A program made the position numbers and the translations under genes. 64,000 nt of DNA, taken from assembly GCF_023101165.1 (NCBI RefSeq), contig NZ_CP078076.1, positions 2,170,001 to 2,234,000 of the forward strand, read 5' to 3'. Shown piece after piece: positions 16,030-29,284 of the stretch. Below the pieces are notes generated by a model. The model had not been told where the DNA came from, did not search any database, and was given only the letters and a program-made list of their open reading frames with translations. The stretch is from Microbacterium sufflavum (GTDB lineage: Bacteria; Actinomycetota; Actinomycetes; Actinomycetales; Microbacteriaceae). Within the stretch, counting starts at the first letter, position 1; every line of letters starts with the position of its first letter.

Positions 16030-16593
16030 TCAGAGCACGGGCCACTCGACCGGGGTGCGGTCGTCGGTGGTGAGCAGCCCGGCGACCCAGCCGTCGTCGC
16101 GGCCGCGCTGACTCGTGAGGGCCTGGCGCTGCGTGCCCTCGAACCGGAAGCCGAGGGCGCGGGCGGCCCGTGCCGACGGCACGTTGCCCACCACGGCCTG
16201 CCAGCGGATGCGCGCGAGCCCGAGCTCGGCGAACCCCCAGTCCAGCACCGCGCGGGCCGCCTCGGTCAGATAGCCCCGGCCGCGGGCGTCCGCGACCATC
16301 CAGTAGCCCAGTTCGGCACTGCCACCCGCGGCGTGGCCCGCGATGTGGTGCAGGCCGATGACGCCCACGAGCACGCCGTCCGCGAAGATGCCCCACACGG
16401 TCTGCGAGCCGTCCGCCCACCAGTCGGCGACGAGCGCGACGAAGTCCTCCGCGTCCTGCCGGAAGTACGGGTTCGGGACGGTCGTCCAGCGGGGGATCTC
16501 CGGGTCCTGGCAGGCCGCGGTGATCGCGTCGACGTCCGCCTCCGTCGGGGCATGCAGGACGAGGCGGGCGGTGGTGAGGGTGACCGGAGGCAT
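16030..16593 (-). CDS. GNAT-family N-acetyltransferase (RimJ/RimL-like)
   Basis: The 187-residue protein opens with TARLVLHAPTEADVDAI, the entry of RimJ-type acetyltransferases. It carries the acetyl-CoA loop in the stretch ELGYWMVADARGRGYLTEAARAVLDW, with RGRGY as the pyrophosphate loop, followed by the family RIRWQAVVGNVPSARAARALGF. It probably acetylates an alpha-amino group of a protein or small molecule. TAGGCT lies 6 nt before the ATG at 16593, and the divergent mfd uses the same hexamer 65 bp away. Confidence 0.9.
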   Translation of the reverse strand: MPPVTLTTARLVLHAPTEADVDAITAACQDPEIPRWTTVPNPYFRQDAEDFVALVADWWADGSQTVWGIFADGVLVGVIGLHHIAGHAAGGSAELGYWMVADARGRGYLTEAARAVLDWGFAELGLARIRWQAVVGNVPSARAARALGFRFEGTQRQALTSQRGRDDGWVAGLLTTDDRTPVEWPVL

Positions 16594-16599
16594 CCCTCC

Positions 16600-16605
16600 A
16601 GCCTA
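16600..16605 (-). promoter_or_regulatory. Leaderless -10 box, GNAT gene
   Basis: TAGGCT on the minus strand, 6 nt before ATG 16593. Confidence 0.6.
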
Positions 16606-16669
16606 GGACGGCCGAGCCGGTCGCCCGGTCGGCGAGGGGGACGTCGACCGCGGTGTCGGTGGGCGCGAT

Positions 16670-16675
16670 TAGGCT
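16670..16675 (+). promoter_or_regulatory. Leaderless -10 box, mfd
   Basis: TAGGCT, 6 nt before GTG 16682. Confidence 0.65.
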
Positions 16676-16681
16676 TGTCCG

Positions 16682-19600
16682 GTGACTGTTCCGGGGATTC
16701 TGCGCGCCTTGGAAGAGGCGTCTCTGTTTCGTGACGCTCTCGCCTGGGCGCATACCGACGCCGACCTCGGACTGGTCGACGGCCTCGATGCGCCCACGCT
16801 CGCCGGGCTCCTCGCCAAGCGCGCCGCGGCCGGGCACCCCGCCGCGTTGCTCGCCGTGGTGCCGACCGGGCGCCGGGCCGAGACGCTCGCCGCGGCGATG
16901 TCGGCCTACGTGCCCGATGCCGAGGTGCTCACGTTCCCGGCATGGGAGACCCTGCCGCACGAGCGGCTGAGCCCGAGCCCCGACACCGTCGGGCAGCGCC
17001 TGCAGACCCTGCGCCGCATCGCCGAGTGGTCGGGTGATCACCCGCTCGTGGTCGTCGCCTCCGTGCGCGCCGCGCTGCAGCCGATCGCCGGCAACCTGGG
17101 CGAGATCGCCCCGCTCGACCTCGCCGTCGGCAGCCGGGGGCACGAGCTCGACCACGTCGCGGAGCAGCTGGTCGAACGCGCATACTCCCGCGTGGACATG
17201 GTGTCGCGGCGCGGTGAGTTCGCCGTGCGCGGCGGCATCCTCGACGTGTTCCCTCCCACGTCGGAGCACCCCTACCGCGTGGAGTTCTTCGGCGACGAGA
17301 TCGACCAGATCCGGGCGTTCTCCGTGGCCGATCAGCGCTCGCTCCCCGGCGACGTCCCGGCGGTCGACCTGCCGCCCAGCCGCGAGCTGCTGCTCACCGC
17401 CGACGTGCGCGACAGGGCGCGCGCGCTGATCGGCGGGTTCCCGGCCATCGCGGGCATGCTCGAGAAGATGGCCGAGGGCATCCCGGTCGAGGGCATGGAG
17501 TCGCTGCTGCCCGCCGTGGCCGGTCCGCTGAAGTCGCTCGTGGAGTACCTGCCGCCCGGCAGCGCGACCGCGGTGGTCGACCCCGAGCGGGCGACCGCGC
17601 GGGCGATCACCCTCGGCGACACGAACCGCGAGTTCCTCGACGCCGCGTGGAGCGCGGCGACCTCCGGGGCCTCGGCTCCCATCGACCTCGGCGCGGGCGA
17701 CTTCCTCACGGTCGCCGACCTGCGCGACGTGGTGCGCGACCGCGGCGGCGTGTGGTGGCGGCTCAGCCCGTTCGGCATCGGCGACGCCGACCCGGAGAGC
17801 GTCGAGGCGTCGGCGGTCATCCCGTCGTTCCACGGCAACGTCGACGGGGCGATCGCCTTCGTCGACGCGAAGGTCGCCGACGGGTGGCGCGTCGTGGTGA
17901 TCGCGACGGGACACGGGCTCGTCGACCGCGCGCGCGACGTGCTGTCCGACCGGGGCATCGCGGCCCGCGCGGTGGAGTCGCTGACCGAGGCCCCCGACCC
18001 CGGGGTCGCGACGCTCGTGACCGGTGCGGTCGAGGCGGGGTTCCAGGTGCCGGAGGCGAAGCTCGCCGTCCTCACCGACAACGAGTTCTACGGCCGCACG
18101 ATCGGCGGCGACCAGCGCGTGGTGAAGAAGCTCGCCTCGCGCCGCAAGAACGTGGTCGACCCCCTCCAGCTCAAGCAGGGCGACTTCGTGGTGCACGCCA
18201 CGCACGGCATCGGCCGCTTCGTGGAGATGACGCAGCGCGAGGTGTCGACGGGCGGCCGCCACGCCGCGAAGTCCGTGCGCGACTACCTCGTGCTGGAGTA
18301 CGCCCCGTCCAAGCGCGGCTACCCGGGTGACAAGCTCTTCGTACCCACCGACCAGCTCGACCTGCTCTCCAAGTACGTCGGCGGTGAGGCCCCGACGCTG
18401 TCGAAGATGGGCGGCAGTGACTGGGCGCAGGCCAAGGGCAAGGCCCGCAAAGCCGTGCGCGACATCGCGGTCGAGCTCGTGAAGCTCTACTCCGCGCGCA
18501 TGAGCGCCAAGGGGCACGCGTTCGGTCCGGACACCCCGTGGCAGCGCGAGCTGGAGGAGGCGTTCCCGTTCGCCGAGACCCATGACCAGCTGCAGACCAT
18601 CGACGAGATCAAGGCCGACATGGAGCGGCCCATCCCGATGGACCGGCTGCTGTCGGGAGACGTCGGCTTCGGCAAGACCGAGGTCGCGGTGCGCGCGGCG
18701 TTCAAGGCCATCCAGGACGGCAAGCAGGTCGCGATGCTCGTGCCGACGACGCTGCTGGTGAAGCAGCACCTGGAGACGTTCACGGAGCGCTTCGCCGGCT
18801 TCCCGGTGAAGGTGCGGCCGCTGTCGCGCTTCCAGACCGACAAGGAGGCGAAGCTCACGCTGCAGGGCCTTCTCGACGGCACGGTCGACATGGTCATCGG
18901 CACGCACCGCATCCTCACCGATCAGGTGATGTTCAAGGACCTCGGCCTGATGATCATCGACGAGGAGCAGCGCTTTGGCGTGGAGCACAAGGACGCGCTG
19001 AAGAAGATGAAGACCAACGTCGACATCCTCGCCATGAGCGCGACCCCGATCCCGCGCACCCTGGAGATGGCGGTCACCGGCATCCGGGAGATGTCCACGC
19101 TCGCGACGCCGCCGGAGGACCGGCACCCGATCCTCTCGTTCGTCGGGCCGCGCAGCGACAAGCAGATCGCCGCCGCCATCCGGCGCGAGATCCTGCGCGA
19201 GGGCCAGGTGTTCTTCGTGCACAACCGCGTGCAGTCCATCCAGCGGATCGCGGCCCAGCTCGCCGAGCTCGTGCCGGAGGCGCGCATCGCGGTCGCGCAC
19301 GGGCAGATGGGGGAGCATGCGCTGGAGCAGGTGGTCGACGACTTCTGGGAGCGCAAGTTCGACGTGCTCGTCTCGACCACCATCATCGAGACCGGCCTCG
19401 ACATCTCCAACGCCAACACGATCATCATCGACCGCGCCGACAAGTACGGCCTGAGCCAGCTGCACCAGCTCCGCGGACGCGTGGGCCGCGGACGCGAGCG
19501 CGCCTACGCGTACTTCCTCTACGACGACATGAAGCCGCTGAGCGAGACCGCGGCCGACCGCTTGCAGACCATCGCGGTCAACAACGACCTCGGCTCGGGC

Positions 19601-20248
19601 ATGCAGGTGGCGCTGAAGGACCTGGAGCTGCGCGGGGCGGGCAACCTGCTCGGCGCGGAGCAGGCGGGGCACATCGCCGGCGTCGGCTTCGACCTGTACC
19701 TGCGCATGATCGGTGAGGCCGTCGCGACGTTCCGCGGCGAAGAGGTCGAGACGGGGCAGGAGCTGCGACTGGAGCTGCCGCTGGACGCGCGCATCCCCGA
19801 GGACTACATCGATAGTGAGCGCCTGCGCCTGGAGGCGTACCAGAAGCTGTCCGCCGCCTCGGCCGCGACCGCCAAGGACGATGCGATCGACCTCGTGCAG
19901 GAGGAGCTCATCGACCGCTACGGCACCCCGCCGGAAGAGGTCGCCGGGCTCTTCGCGATCGCGCGACTGCGCCGCAGGGCCGCCCGCGCCGGGCTCACCG
20001 ACGTGGTGGCGATGGGGTCGAACCTCCGCATCGCCCCGGCGCGGCTGGAGGACTCCATCAAGGTGCGGCTGCAGCGGCTCTACCCGAAGGCGAAGCTCGT
20101 GGCCGGGGGAGAGGCGCTGGTGGTGCCGATGCCCACCGTCGCCGCGGCCGTCGGCGTCGGTGTGGAGCCGCTGCCCGACGCGCAGCTGCTGGAGTGGGTC
20201 GGCCAGCTGTTCACCGCGATCTTCCCGGAACCCGCCACGACCCCGTAG
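16682..20248 (+). CDS. mfd: Transcription-repair coupling factor
   Basis: The 1188-residue ATP-dependent translocase pushes stalled RNA polymerase off DNA and recruits UvrA. Regions in order: the UvrB-like N-terminal module (to about 340), the CarD-like RNA-polymerase interaction domain beginning KQGDFVVHATHGIGRF near 498, helicase Walker A GDVGFGKTE near 660, DEEQ near 760, the TRG region with ETGLDISNANT and QLRGRVGRGRERAYAYF, and a C-terminal UvrA-masking domain. The GTG start has TAGGCT exactly 6 nt upstream and no ribosome site, indicating a leaderless message. Confidence 0.98.
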   Translation: MTVPGILRALEEASLFRDALAWAHTDADLGLVDGLDAPTLAGLLAKRAAAGHPAALLAVVPTGRRAETLAAAMSAYVPDAEVLTFPAWETLPHERLSPSPDTVGQRLQTLRRIAEWSGDHPLVVVASVRAALQPIAGNLGEIAPLDLAVGSRGHELDHVAEQLVERAYSRVDMVSRRGEFAVRGGILDVFPPTSEHPYRVEFFGDEIDQIRAFSVADQRSLPGDVPAVDLPPSRELLLTADVRDRARALIGGFPAIAGMLEKMAEGIPVEGMESLLPAVAGPLKSLVEYLPPGSATAVVDPERATARAITLGDTNREFLDAAWSAATSGASAPIDLGAGDFLTVADLRDVVRDRGGVWWRLSPFGIGDADPESVEASAVIPSFHGNVDGAIAFVDAKVADGWRVVVIATGHGLVDRARDVLSDRGIAARAVESLTEAPDPGVATLVTGAVEAGFQVPEAKLAVLTDNEFYGRTIGGDQRVVKKLASRRKNVVDPLQLKQGDFVVHATHGIGRFVEMTQREVSTGGRHAAKSVRDYLVLEYAPSKRGYPGDKLFVPTDQLDLLSKYVGGEAPTLSKMGGSDWAQAKGKARKAVRDIAVELVKLYSARMSAKGHAFGPDTPWQRELEEAFPFAETHDQLQTIDEIKADMERPIPMDRLLSGDVGFGKTEVAVRAAFKAIQDGKQVAMLVPTTLLVKQHLETFTERFAGFPVKVRPLSRFQTDKEAKLTLQGLLDGTVDMVIGTHRILTDQVMFKDLGLMIIDEEQRFGVEHKDALKKMKTNVDILAMSATPIPRTLEMAVTGIREMSTLATPPEDRHPILSFVGPRSDKQIAAAIRREILREGQVFFVHNRVQSIQRIAAQLAELVPEARIAVAHGQMGEHALEQVVDDFWERKFDVLVSTTIIETGLDISNANTIIIDRADKYGLSQLHQLRGRVGRGRERAYAYFLYDDMKPLSETAADRLQTIAVNNDLGSGMQVALKDLELRGAGNLLGAEQAGHIAGVGFDLYLRMIGEAVATFRGEEVETGQELRLELPLDARIPEDYIDSERLRLEAYQKLSAASAATAKDDAIDLVQEELIDRYGTPPEEVAGLFAIARLRRRAARAGLTDVVAMGSNLRIAPARLEDSIKVRLQRLYPKAKLVAGGEALVVPMPTVAAAVGVGVEPLPDAQLLEWVGQLFTAIFPEPATTP

Positions 20249-20270
20249 CGGACGGCGGGGGCCCCGGGGC

Positions 20271-20276
20271 TAGTCT
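20271..20276 (+). promoter_or_regulatory. Leaderless -10 box, gamma-CA-like gene
   Basis: TAGTCT, 6 nt before ATG 20283. Confidence 0.65.
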
Positions 20277-20282
20277 GGCCGC

Positions 20283-20885
20283 ATGTTGTACGAGCACCTC
20301 GGGGCTCGCCCCCGCATCCATGACACCGCCGTCGTCGCCCCCACCGCCGTGATCTCCGGCGATGTGGAGGTCGGTCCGGGCTGCCAGGTGCTGCACGGCG
20401 CCGTGATCACCGCCGAGGGCGGCCCGATCACGCTCGGCGCACACGTGATTGTGATGGAGAACGCGCTGATCAGGGCGACCGCGGCGAACGCGGTGCACAT
20501 CGGCGACCACACCCTCGTCGGCACGCTCGCGAGCATCGCCGGCGCGACCGTGGGCGAGGAGGTGTTCTTCGCCTCGGGCGCCCGCATCTTCAACGGTGCT
20601 CTGGTGGGCAGTCGCTGCGAGGTGCGCGTCAACGCGATCGTGCACCGGCGCGCGGTGCTGCCCGAGGGCACGGTCGTGCCGATCGGATGGGTCGCGGTCG
20701 GCGATCCGGTGCAGCTGCTCTCGCCGGACCGGGCGGAGGAGATCGCGGCGGCGCAGCCCGAGCTCGACTTCCCCGGGCACGTGTTCGGGGTCGACCGGGA
20801 CACCCCCGACCTCATGGTGCAGCTCACCGAGCGCTACGGGAGCTCCCTCGCGCGACACGCCGACGACCGCCCCGTCGGTCCGTAG
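20283..20885 (+). CDS. Gamma-carbonic-anhydrase-like left-handed beta-helix protein
   Basis: The 200-residue protein is built of hexapeptide repeats forming a left-handed beta-helix (VISGDVEVGPGCQVLHGAVI, then ITLGAHVIVMENALI, IGDHTLVG, ATVGEEVFFASGA). It ends with the gamma-CA tail NAIVHRRAVLPEGTVVPIGWVAVGDP. In classical members two zinc-binding His lie in the strand after TLVG; here that strand reads TLASIAG with no His, so carbonic anhydrase activity is doubtful. It may be a hexapeptide acyltransferase or a structural homologue. TAGTCT sits 6 nt before the ATG. Confidence 0.85.
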   Translation: MLYEHLGARPRIHDTAVVAPTAVISGDVEVGPGCQVLHGAVITAEGGPITLGAHVIVMENALIRATAANAVHIGDHTLVGTLASIAGATVGEEVFFASGARIFNGALVGSRCEVRVNAIVHRRAVLPEGTVVPIGWVAVGDPVQLLSPDRAEEIAAAQPELDFPGHVFGVDRDTPDLMVQLTERYGSSLARHADDRPVGP

Positions 20886-20904
20886 CCGCGCGGGCGCGCA
20901 GAGA

Positions 20905-20937
20905 CGAAGCCGAGCACCCCGCCGATGCCCGGCTTCG
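20905..20937. terminator. Bidirectional hairpin between gamma-CA-like gene and gdhA
   Basis: The perfect 8-bp arms CGAAGCCG and CGGCTTCG surround a 17-nt loop, lying between two convergent genes. Confidence 0.65.
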
Positions 20938-20948
20938 CCGGCTCGATG

Positions 20949-25147
<4,199 letters not shown>

Positions 25148-25153
25148 CCTCCG

Positions 25154-25159
25154 AGCGTA
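25154..25159 (-). promoter_or_regulatory. Leaderless -10 box, ppc
   Basis: TACGCT on the minus strand, 6 nt before GTG 25147. Confidence 0.6.
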
Positions 25160-25212
25160 TCCCGGGGTGAGAACGCCTCTTGCACGCATGACGGCCGGAG
25201 GACACCGCCGCC

Positions 25213-25218
25213 TACGAT
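25213..25218 (+). promoter_or_regulatory. Leaderless -10 box, nhaA
   Basis: TACGAT, 7 nt before ATG 25226; the only 7-nt case. Confidence 0.55.
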
Positions 25219-25225
25219 GGAGGCG

Positions 25226-26431
25226 ATGCGCATCACAGCGAACCCCCTCCGCGGTCAGCAGTTCCCCGCCGTCCTCCTGCTCGTCGCGGCCGGACTGGGG
25301 CTCCTCCTCGCGAACCTGCCCACCCACGACGCGATCGCGGGGCTGCTGGACGCGCACCTCGCGGTGCCGGGCACGGCGCTCGACCTGTCGATCGCGCACT
25401 GGGTCTCGGACGGTCTGCTGGCGGTGTTCTTCCTGGTGGTCGCGATCGAGCTGCGCCACGAGCTGACCCACGGTGAGCTCGACTCCCCGCGCAAGGCCGT
25501 GCAGCCGGCGATCGCCGCGACCGGCGGGGTGCTGGTCCCCATCCTGGTGTACCTGCTGATCGCGGGCGGCCCGGAGACGGCGTCCGGCTGGCCGATCCCC
25601 ACCGCGACCGACATCGCCTTCGCGCTCGGTGTGCTGGCGATGTTCGGCCGCGGCCTGCCGTCGCGCGTGCGGGTGTTCCTGCTGGCGCTCGCGATCCTCG
25701 ACGACATCATCGGCATCGTGTTCATCGCGGTGCTGTTCGCGCACGACGTGCAGTGGCTGCTGTTCGTGCTGGCCCTGGTCGGTGTGGCCGTGTTCTGGGT
25801 GCTCAGCCGGCTCCTGCACGCGAAGGGGCATCCGCTGATCGCGGTCGCGATGACCGTGGTCGGTGTGGTGACGTGGGCGCTTGTGGCGTCGTCCGGCGTG
25901 CACGCCACGATCGCGGGGGTCATGCTGGGGCTGGTGATGGCGCCGGTGCCCGCCGGCCGTACGCGGCACGCGCTCGAGCCCACGGTCAACGGGGTGATCC
26001 TGCCGGTGTTCGCATTCGTCGCGGCGTTCGTGGTGATCCCCGCGGTGGCGCCGACGGAGCTGTCGCCCGCGTTCTGGGCCATCGTGGTGGCCCTCCCGGT
26101 CGGCAAGATCGTCGGCATCACGGTGTTCGGCTGGTTCGCGATGCGCATCCGCCCGCGGGGAGCCGATCCGGCGCTGCCCTTCGCCGACATCGTCGCGGCG
26201 GGAGCGCTCGGCGGCATCGGCTTCACGGTGTCGCTGCTGCTCGCGAACCTCGCGTTCGCCGCCGACGCGGGCCTGCGCGACCAGGCGATCCTCGGGGTGC
26301 TGGTCGGCTCGCTCCTGGCACTGCTGCTCTCGGCGGTGATCGTGTCGCTGCGGGCCCGCTGGTACCGTCGCCTCGCCGGCGCCCCGTCGGGAGAGCGGGT
26401 CGCATCGGACCGAGGAGCGGAGGACGCATGA
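25226..26431 (+). CDS. nhaA: Na+/H+ antiporter NhaA
   Basis: The 401-residue membrane antiporter has about 11-12 helices. It keeps the signature FFLVVAIELRHEL and the paired ion-binding aspartates in LAILDDIIGIVFIAV, plus the PTATDIAFALGV segment. It exports Na+ in exchange for protons and supports growth at alkaline pH and in salt. An ATG at 25217 is also in frame, but a TACGAT -10 box spans it (25213-25218), placing the message start near the ATG at 25226. The stop overlaps the mazG start (ATGA). Confidence 0.94.
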   Translation: MRITANPLRGQQFPAVLLLVAAGLGLLLANLPTHDAIAGLLDAHLAVPGTALDLSIAHWVSDGLLAVFFLVVAIELRHELTHGELDSPRKAVQPAIAATGGVLVPILVYLLIAGGPETASGWPIPTATDIAFALGVLAMFGRGLPSRVRVFLLALAILDDIIGIVFIAVLFAHDVQWLLFVLALVGVAVFWVLSRLLHAKGHPLIAVAMTVVGVVTWALVASSGVHATIAGVMLGLVMAPVPAGRTRHALEPTVNGVILPVFAFVAAFVVIPAVAPTELSPAFWAIVVALPVGKIVGITVFGWFAMRIRPRGADPALPFADIVAAGALGGIGFTVSLLLANLAFAADAGLRDQAILGVLVGSLLALLLSAVIVSLRARWYRRLAGAPSGERVASDRGAEDA

Positions 26432-27093
26432 GCGGGTCTGCCGACGAGTCGCGGCCTGACGTGGATGCGCTGCGGGCCGCGGCCGACACCATGCGGGCCG
26501 TGCGCGAGCGCTGCGTGTGGTCGCAGCGCATCACCCACCGCGACCTGGTGCCGTACCTGATCGAGGAGTCGCACGAGGTGATCGACGCCGTGGAGTCCGG
26601 CACCCGCGACGATCTGCGTGAGGAGCTGGGCGACCTGCTGTGGCAGGTGCTGTTCCACGCCGCGATCGCCGCGCAGGACCCCGACGATCCGTTCGACATC
26701 GACGACGTGGCCGCCACGCTCACCGAGAAGATGGTGCGCCGTCATCCGCACGTGTTCGGCGATGAGGTCGCCACCACGCCGGAGGAGGTGCTGATCCACT
26801 GGAACGCGGCGAAGGCCGCGGAGAAGCGCACGCGGCGCAGCGTGCTCGACGGCGTGCCCCGGGGGATGCCGGCGCTCGCCCTGGCGCAGAAGCTGGTCGG
26901 CCGGGCCGCGGGGGCCGGTGTCACGGTGTCGCAGAGCCCCGTCGCGGCCACTCCGGCGTCCGAGGCGGAGCTCGGCGACGCGCTCCTGGCGCTGGTCGCG
27001 ACCGCGCGCGCCGAGGGGTGGGATGCCGAGCGGGCGCTGCGCGAGCGGCTGCGGCTGCTGGAGGACGAGGTGCGCGGGGCGGAGGCCGGCTGA
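26428..27093 (+). CDS. mazG: MazG-family nucleoside triphosphate pyrophosphohydrolase
   Basis: The 221-residue protein contains a MazG domain with the metal-binding helix pattern EESHEVIDAVE (about residue 50) followed by LREELGDLLWQVLFHA. It hydrolyses non-canonical or excess NTPs to NMP and pyrophosphate. The usual CPWD-x-QTH opening is changed to CVWSQRITH, a mild divergence. The C-terminal part resembles the second MazG half but is shortened. GGAGGA lies 5 nt upstream of the ATG, which overlaps the nhaA stop. In other actinobacteria mazG usually stands close to eno; here hisS and eight kb intervene. Confidence 0.9.
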   Translation: MSGSADESRPDVDALRAAADTMRAVRERCVWSQRITHRDLVPYLIEESHEVIDAVESGTRDDLREELGDLLWQVLFHAAIAAQDPDDPFDIDDVAATLTEKMVRRHPHVFGDEVATTPEEVLIHWNAAKAAEKRTRRSVLDGVPRGMPALALAQKLVGRAAGAGVTVSQSPVAATPASEAELGDALLALVATARAEGWDAERALRERLRLLEDEVRGAEAG

Positions 27094-27123
27094 CCCGACG
27101 CGCGGGTGCCGCCGACGACCTGG

Positions 27124-27129
27124 GAAGAT
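27124..27129 (+). promoter_or_regulatory. Leaderless -10 box, hisS
   Basis: GAAGAT, 6 nt before GTG 27136. Confidence 0.5.
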
Positions 27130-27135
27130 GGACGG

Positions 27136-28425
27136 GTGGCTACTGTGAACCCGCCGCGCGGCATGCGCGACTTCCTCCCCGCCGACAAGGCCCGCCGTGA
27201 GCGCGTGCTCTCCGTGATCCGCGAGCGCTACCGCGCGCACGGGTTCGACGAGATCGAGACGCCCGTGGTGGAGGAGTACGAGCGGCTGCACGCGGGCATC
27301 GGCGGCGACAACGAGAAGCTGTCGTTCGCGATCCTGCGCCGCGGTCTCGACGCCGACGCGATCCGCGCCGCGGCCGACGACCCCGCCGCGCTGTCCGACC
27401 TGGGGCTGCGCTACGACCTGACGGTGCCGCTGGCGCGCTTCTACGCCAGCAACCGCGGGCAGCTCCCCGGTGTGTTCCGCTCCGTGCAGATCGCGCCGGT
27501 GTGGCGGGCCGAGCGGCCGCAGAAGGGCCGCTACCGCCAGTTCGTGCAGTGCGACATCGACATCATCGGGGATGCGTCGGGGCGGGCCGAGGCCGAGTTG
27601 CTCGTCGCATCGCTCGACGCCGTCGACGCGCTGGGGCTCGAGGGTGCCACCGTGCGCATCAACGACCGCCGCCTGCTCGACTGGATGCTGGGCCACCTGG
27701 GCTTCACGACCGAGGAGCGCCCGCAGGTGCTGATCACGATCGACAAGCTCGACAAGATCGGGCCGGAGGGGGTCGCGGCCGAGCTGCGCGAGCGCGGGGT
27801 CACCGCGACCGCCGTCGCCGCGTTCGAGGAGTTCCTCCGCCGCCCGCAGACGCTGGAGTACCACCCGTACGGGGAGCGGCAGATCCGCAAGGCGCTGCCC
27901 GAGGGCGTCCCTGATGAGCTCATCGCGCACCTCACCGGCATCGGCGAGGCCGTGGCGGCCGCACGCCCCGTGGTCGCGGAGCACGTCGAGATCCCGCTCG
28001 TGTTCGACCCGTTCCTCGTGCGCGGCATGGGGTACTACACGGGCACGATCTTCGAGCTCGCGCACCCCTCCGTCGGGTACTCGCTCGGCGGCGGCGGGCG
28101 CTACGACGGCATGATCGGCCGGTTCCTGAAGCAGGACGTTCCCGCGGTGGGCTTCTCGCTCGGGTTCGAGCGGCTGGTCGACCTGGTCTCCGCCGACCCC
28201 GACACCGAGGCGCAGGCGATCGTCCTGGTCCACGATGCCGACGTGCCGGTGGGCGAGCTGGTCGCGCACAAGGCCGAGCTCGTGGCGAGGGGGGCGCGCG
28301 TGCGGCTCGAGCAGCGCACCAAGAACCTCAAGGCGCTGCTGGAGCGTGCGGCCGCCGACGGCTACACCCACTTCGCGAGCGTGCGGGCAGGCTCCGACGA
28401 GCTCGAGGTCAAGACGCTCGGCTGA
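27136..28425 (+). CDS. hisS: Histidyl-tRNA synthetase
   Basis: The 429-residue class II synthetase charges tRNA-His. It begins PPRGMRDFLP and carries motif 2 as RAERPQKGRYRQFVQCDID, the histidine-binding LVFDPFLVRGMGYYTG, and motif 3 around GGGGRYDGMIGRF with GFSLGFERL. The C-terminal anticodon-binding domain follows (AIVLVHDADVPVGEL to the end). I set the start at GTG 27136, with a GAAGAT box 6 nt upstream; an in-frame ATG at 27106 precedes that box. Confidence 0.96.
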   Translation: MATVNPPRGMRDFLPADKARRERVLSVIRERYRAHGFDEIETPVVEEYERLHAGIGGDNEKLSFAILRRGLDADAIRAAADDPAALSDLGLRYDLTVPLARFYASNRGQLPGVFRSVQIAPVWRAERPQKGRYRQFVQCDIDIIGDASGRAEAELLVASLDAVDALGLEGATVRINDRRLLDWMLGHLGFTTEERPQVLITIDKLDKIGPEGVAAELRERGVTATAVAAFEEFLRRPQTLEYHPYGERQIRKALPEGVPDELIAHLTGIGEAVAAARPVVAEHVEIPLVFDPFLVRGMGYYTGTIFELAHPSVGYSLGGGGRYDGMIGRFLKQDVPAVGFSLGFERLVDLVSADPDTEAQAIVLVHDADVPVGELVAHKAELVARGARVRLEQRTKNLKALLERAAADGYTHFASVRAGSDELEVKTLG

Positions 28426-28480
28426 TCCGGGGCTCGGTGGTGTTCACCGGGCGTTCACGGCGGTCGACTCGAATCGGGTC

Positions 28481-29284
28481 GTGCGTCGCCTCCGTCCCGT
28501 GTTCGCCGCCGTGTCCGCCGTCGCCCTGCTGACCGCGGTGCTGCGCCTCGTGCTGGTCCGTCAGGCCGCGCTCGCGCGACGGCGCATCGGCAAGCCGCTC
28601 GGGGAGGTGTCGCTCGATGCCGACCGGCTCTGGCGGCCGGGGCTCGACGGCGCCCCGCTCGACCTGCTGCTGGTGGGAGACTCGCTCGCGGCGGGGCTGG
28701 GGGCGCAGCGCCCCAAGCAGACCCTGGGCGGACGACTCGCCAAGGCGCTCGCGCGTGGTCTGGGGCGTCCCGTGCGCCTGCGTACGGTGGCGAGGGTCGG
28801 CGCGGAGTCGCGCGACCTCGCGACGCAGCTGGACGCGTTGCCGCCCGGGTACCGTCCGCACGTCGCGGTGGTCGTGGTGGGCGGGAACGACGTGACGCAT
28901 CGCCTGCCGGTCGCCGAGTCCGCGCGGCACCTGGAAGACGCGGTGCGGCGGCTGCGCGTCCTCGGCGCCGGGGTCGTGGTGGGCACCTGCCCGGATCTGG
29001 GGGCGCTCCGCGCGGTGCCGCAGCCGCTGCGCCGCATCGCCTCAAGCCTGTCGCGTCGGCTCGCCGCCGTGCAGGCGGAGGCGGCCCGCCGCGCGGGGGC
29101 CGAGCCGGTCGATCTGCGCCGCGCCGTGGGGCCGCTGTTCTTCGACGAGCCGGAGGCGATGTTCAGCCTCGACCGGTTTCACCCGAGCCCGCTCGGCTAC
29201 CGGCGCACCGCGGAGGCGCTGCTCCCCGCCGTGCAGCGGGCGACCGTCGTCGCGCTCAGCTCGCGTCGGCCTGCCCCGCGCTGA
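28481..29284 (+). CDS. SGNH/GDSL-type hydrolase, membrane-anchored
   Basis: The 267-residue protein has an N-terminal hydrophobic anchor (RPVFAAVSAVALLTAVLRLVLV) followed by an SGNH hydrolase domain. Block I is LLVGDSLAAGLG with the nucleophile Ser, block III is VVGGNDVTHR, and block V is DRFHPSPLGY with Asp and His. It probably acts outside the membrane as an esterase or lipase. The start GTG at 28481 has TCGAAT 6 nt upstream, a weaker version of the local leaderless pattern. Its last 29 bases overlap the convergent VOC gene. Substrate unknown. Confidence 0.87.
   Translation: MRRLRPVFAAVSAVALLTAVLRLVLVRQAALARRRIGKPLGEVSLDADRLWRPGLDGAPLDLLLVGDSLAAGLGAQRPKQTLGGRLAKALARGLGRPVRLRTVARVGAESRDLATQLDALPPGYRPHVAVVVVGGNDVTHRLPVAESARHLEDAVRRLRVLGAGVVVGTCPDLGALRAVPQPLRRIASSLSRRLAAVQAEAARRAGAEPVDLRRAVGPLFFDEPEAMFSLDRFHPSPLGYRRTAEALLPAVQRATVVALSSRRPAPR

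Noticed and set aside
16010..19672. Very long open frame on the strand opposite mfd
   Set aside because: It is an antisense shadow of mfd and neighbouring genes; its translation is rich in His, Arg, Gly and Val without any domain, as expected from G+C-rich third positions.
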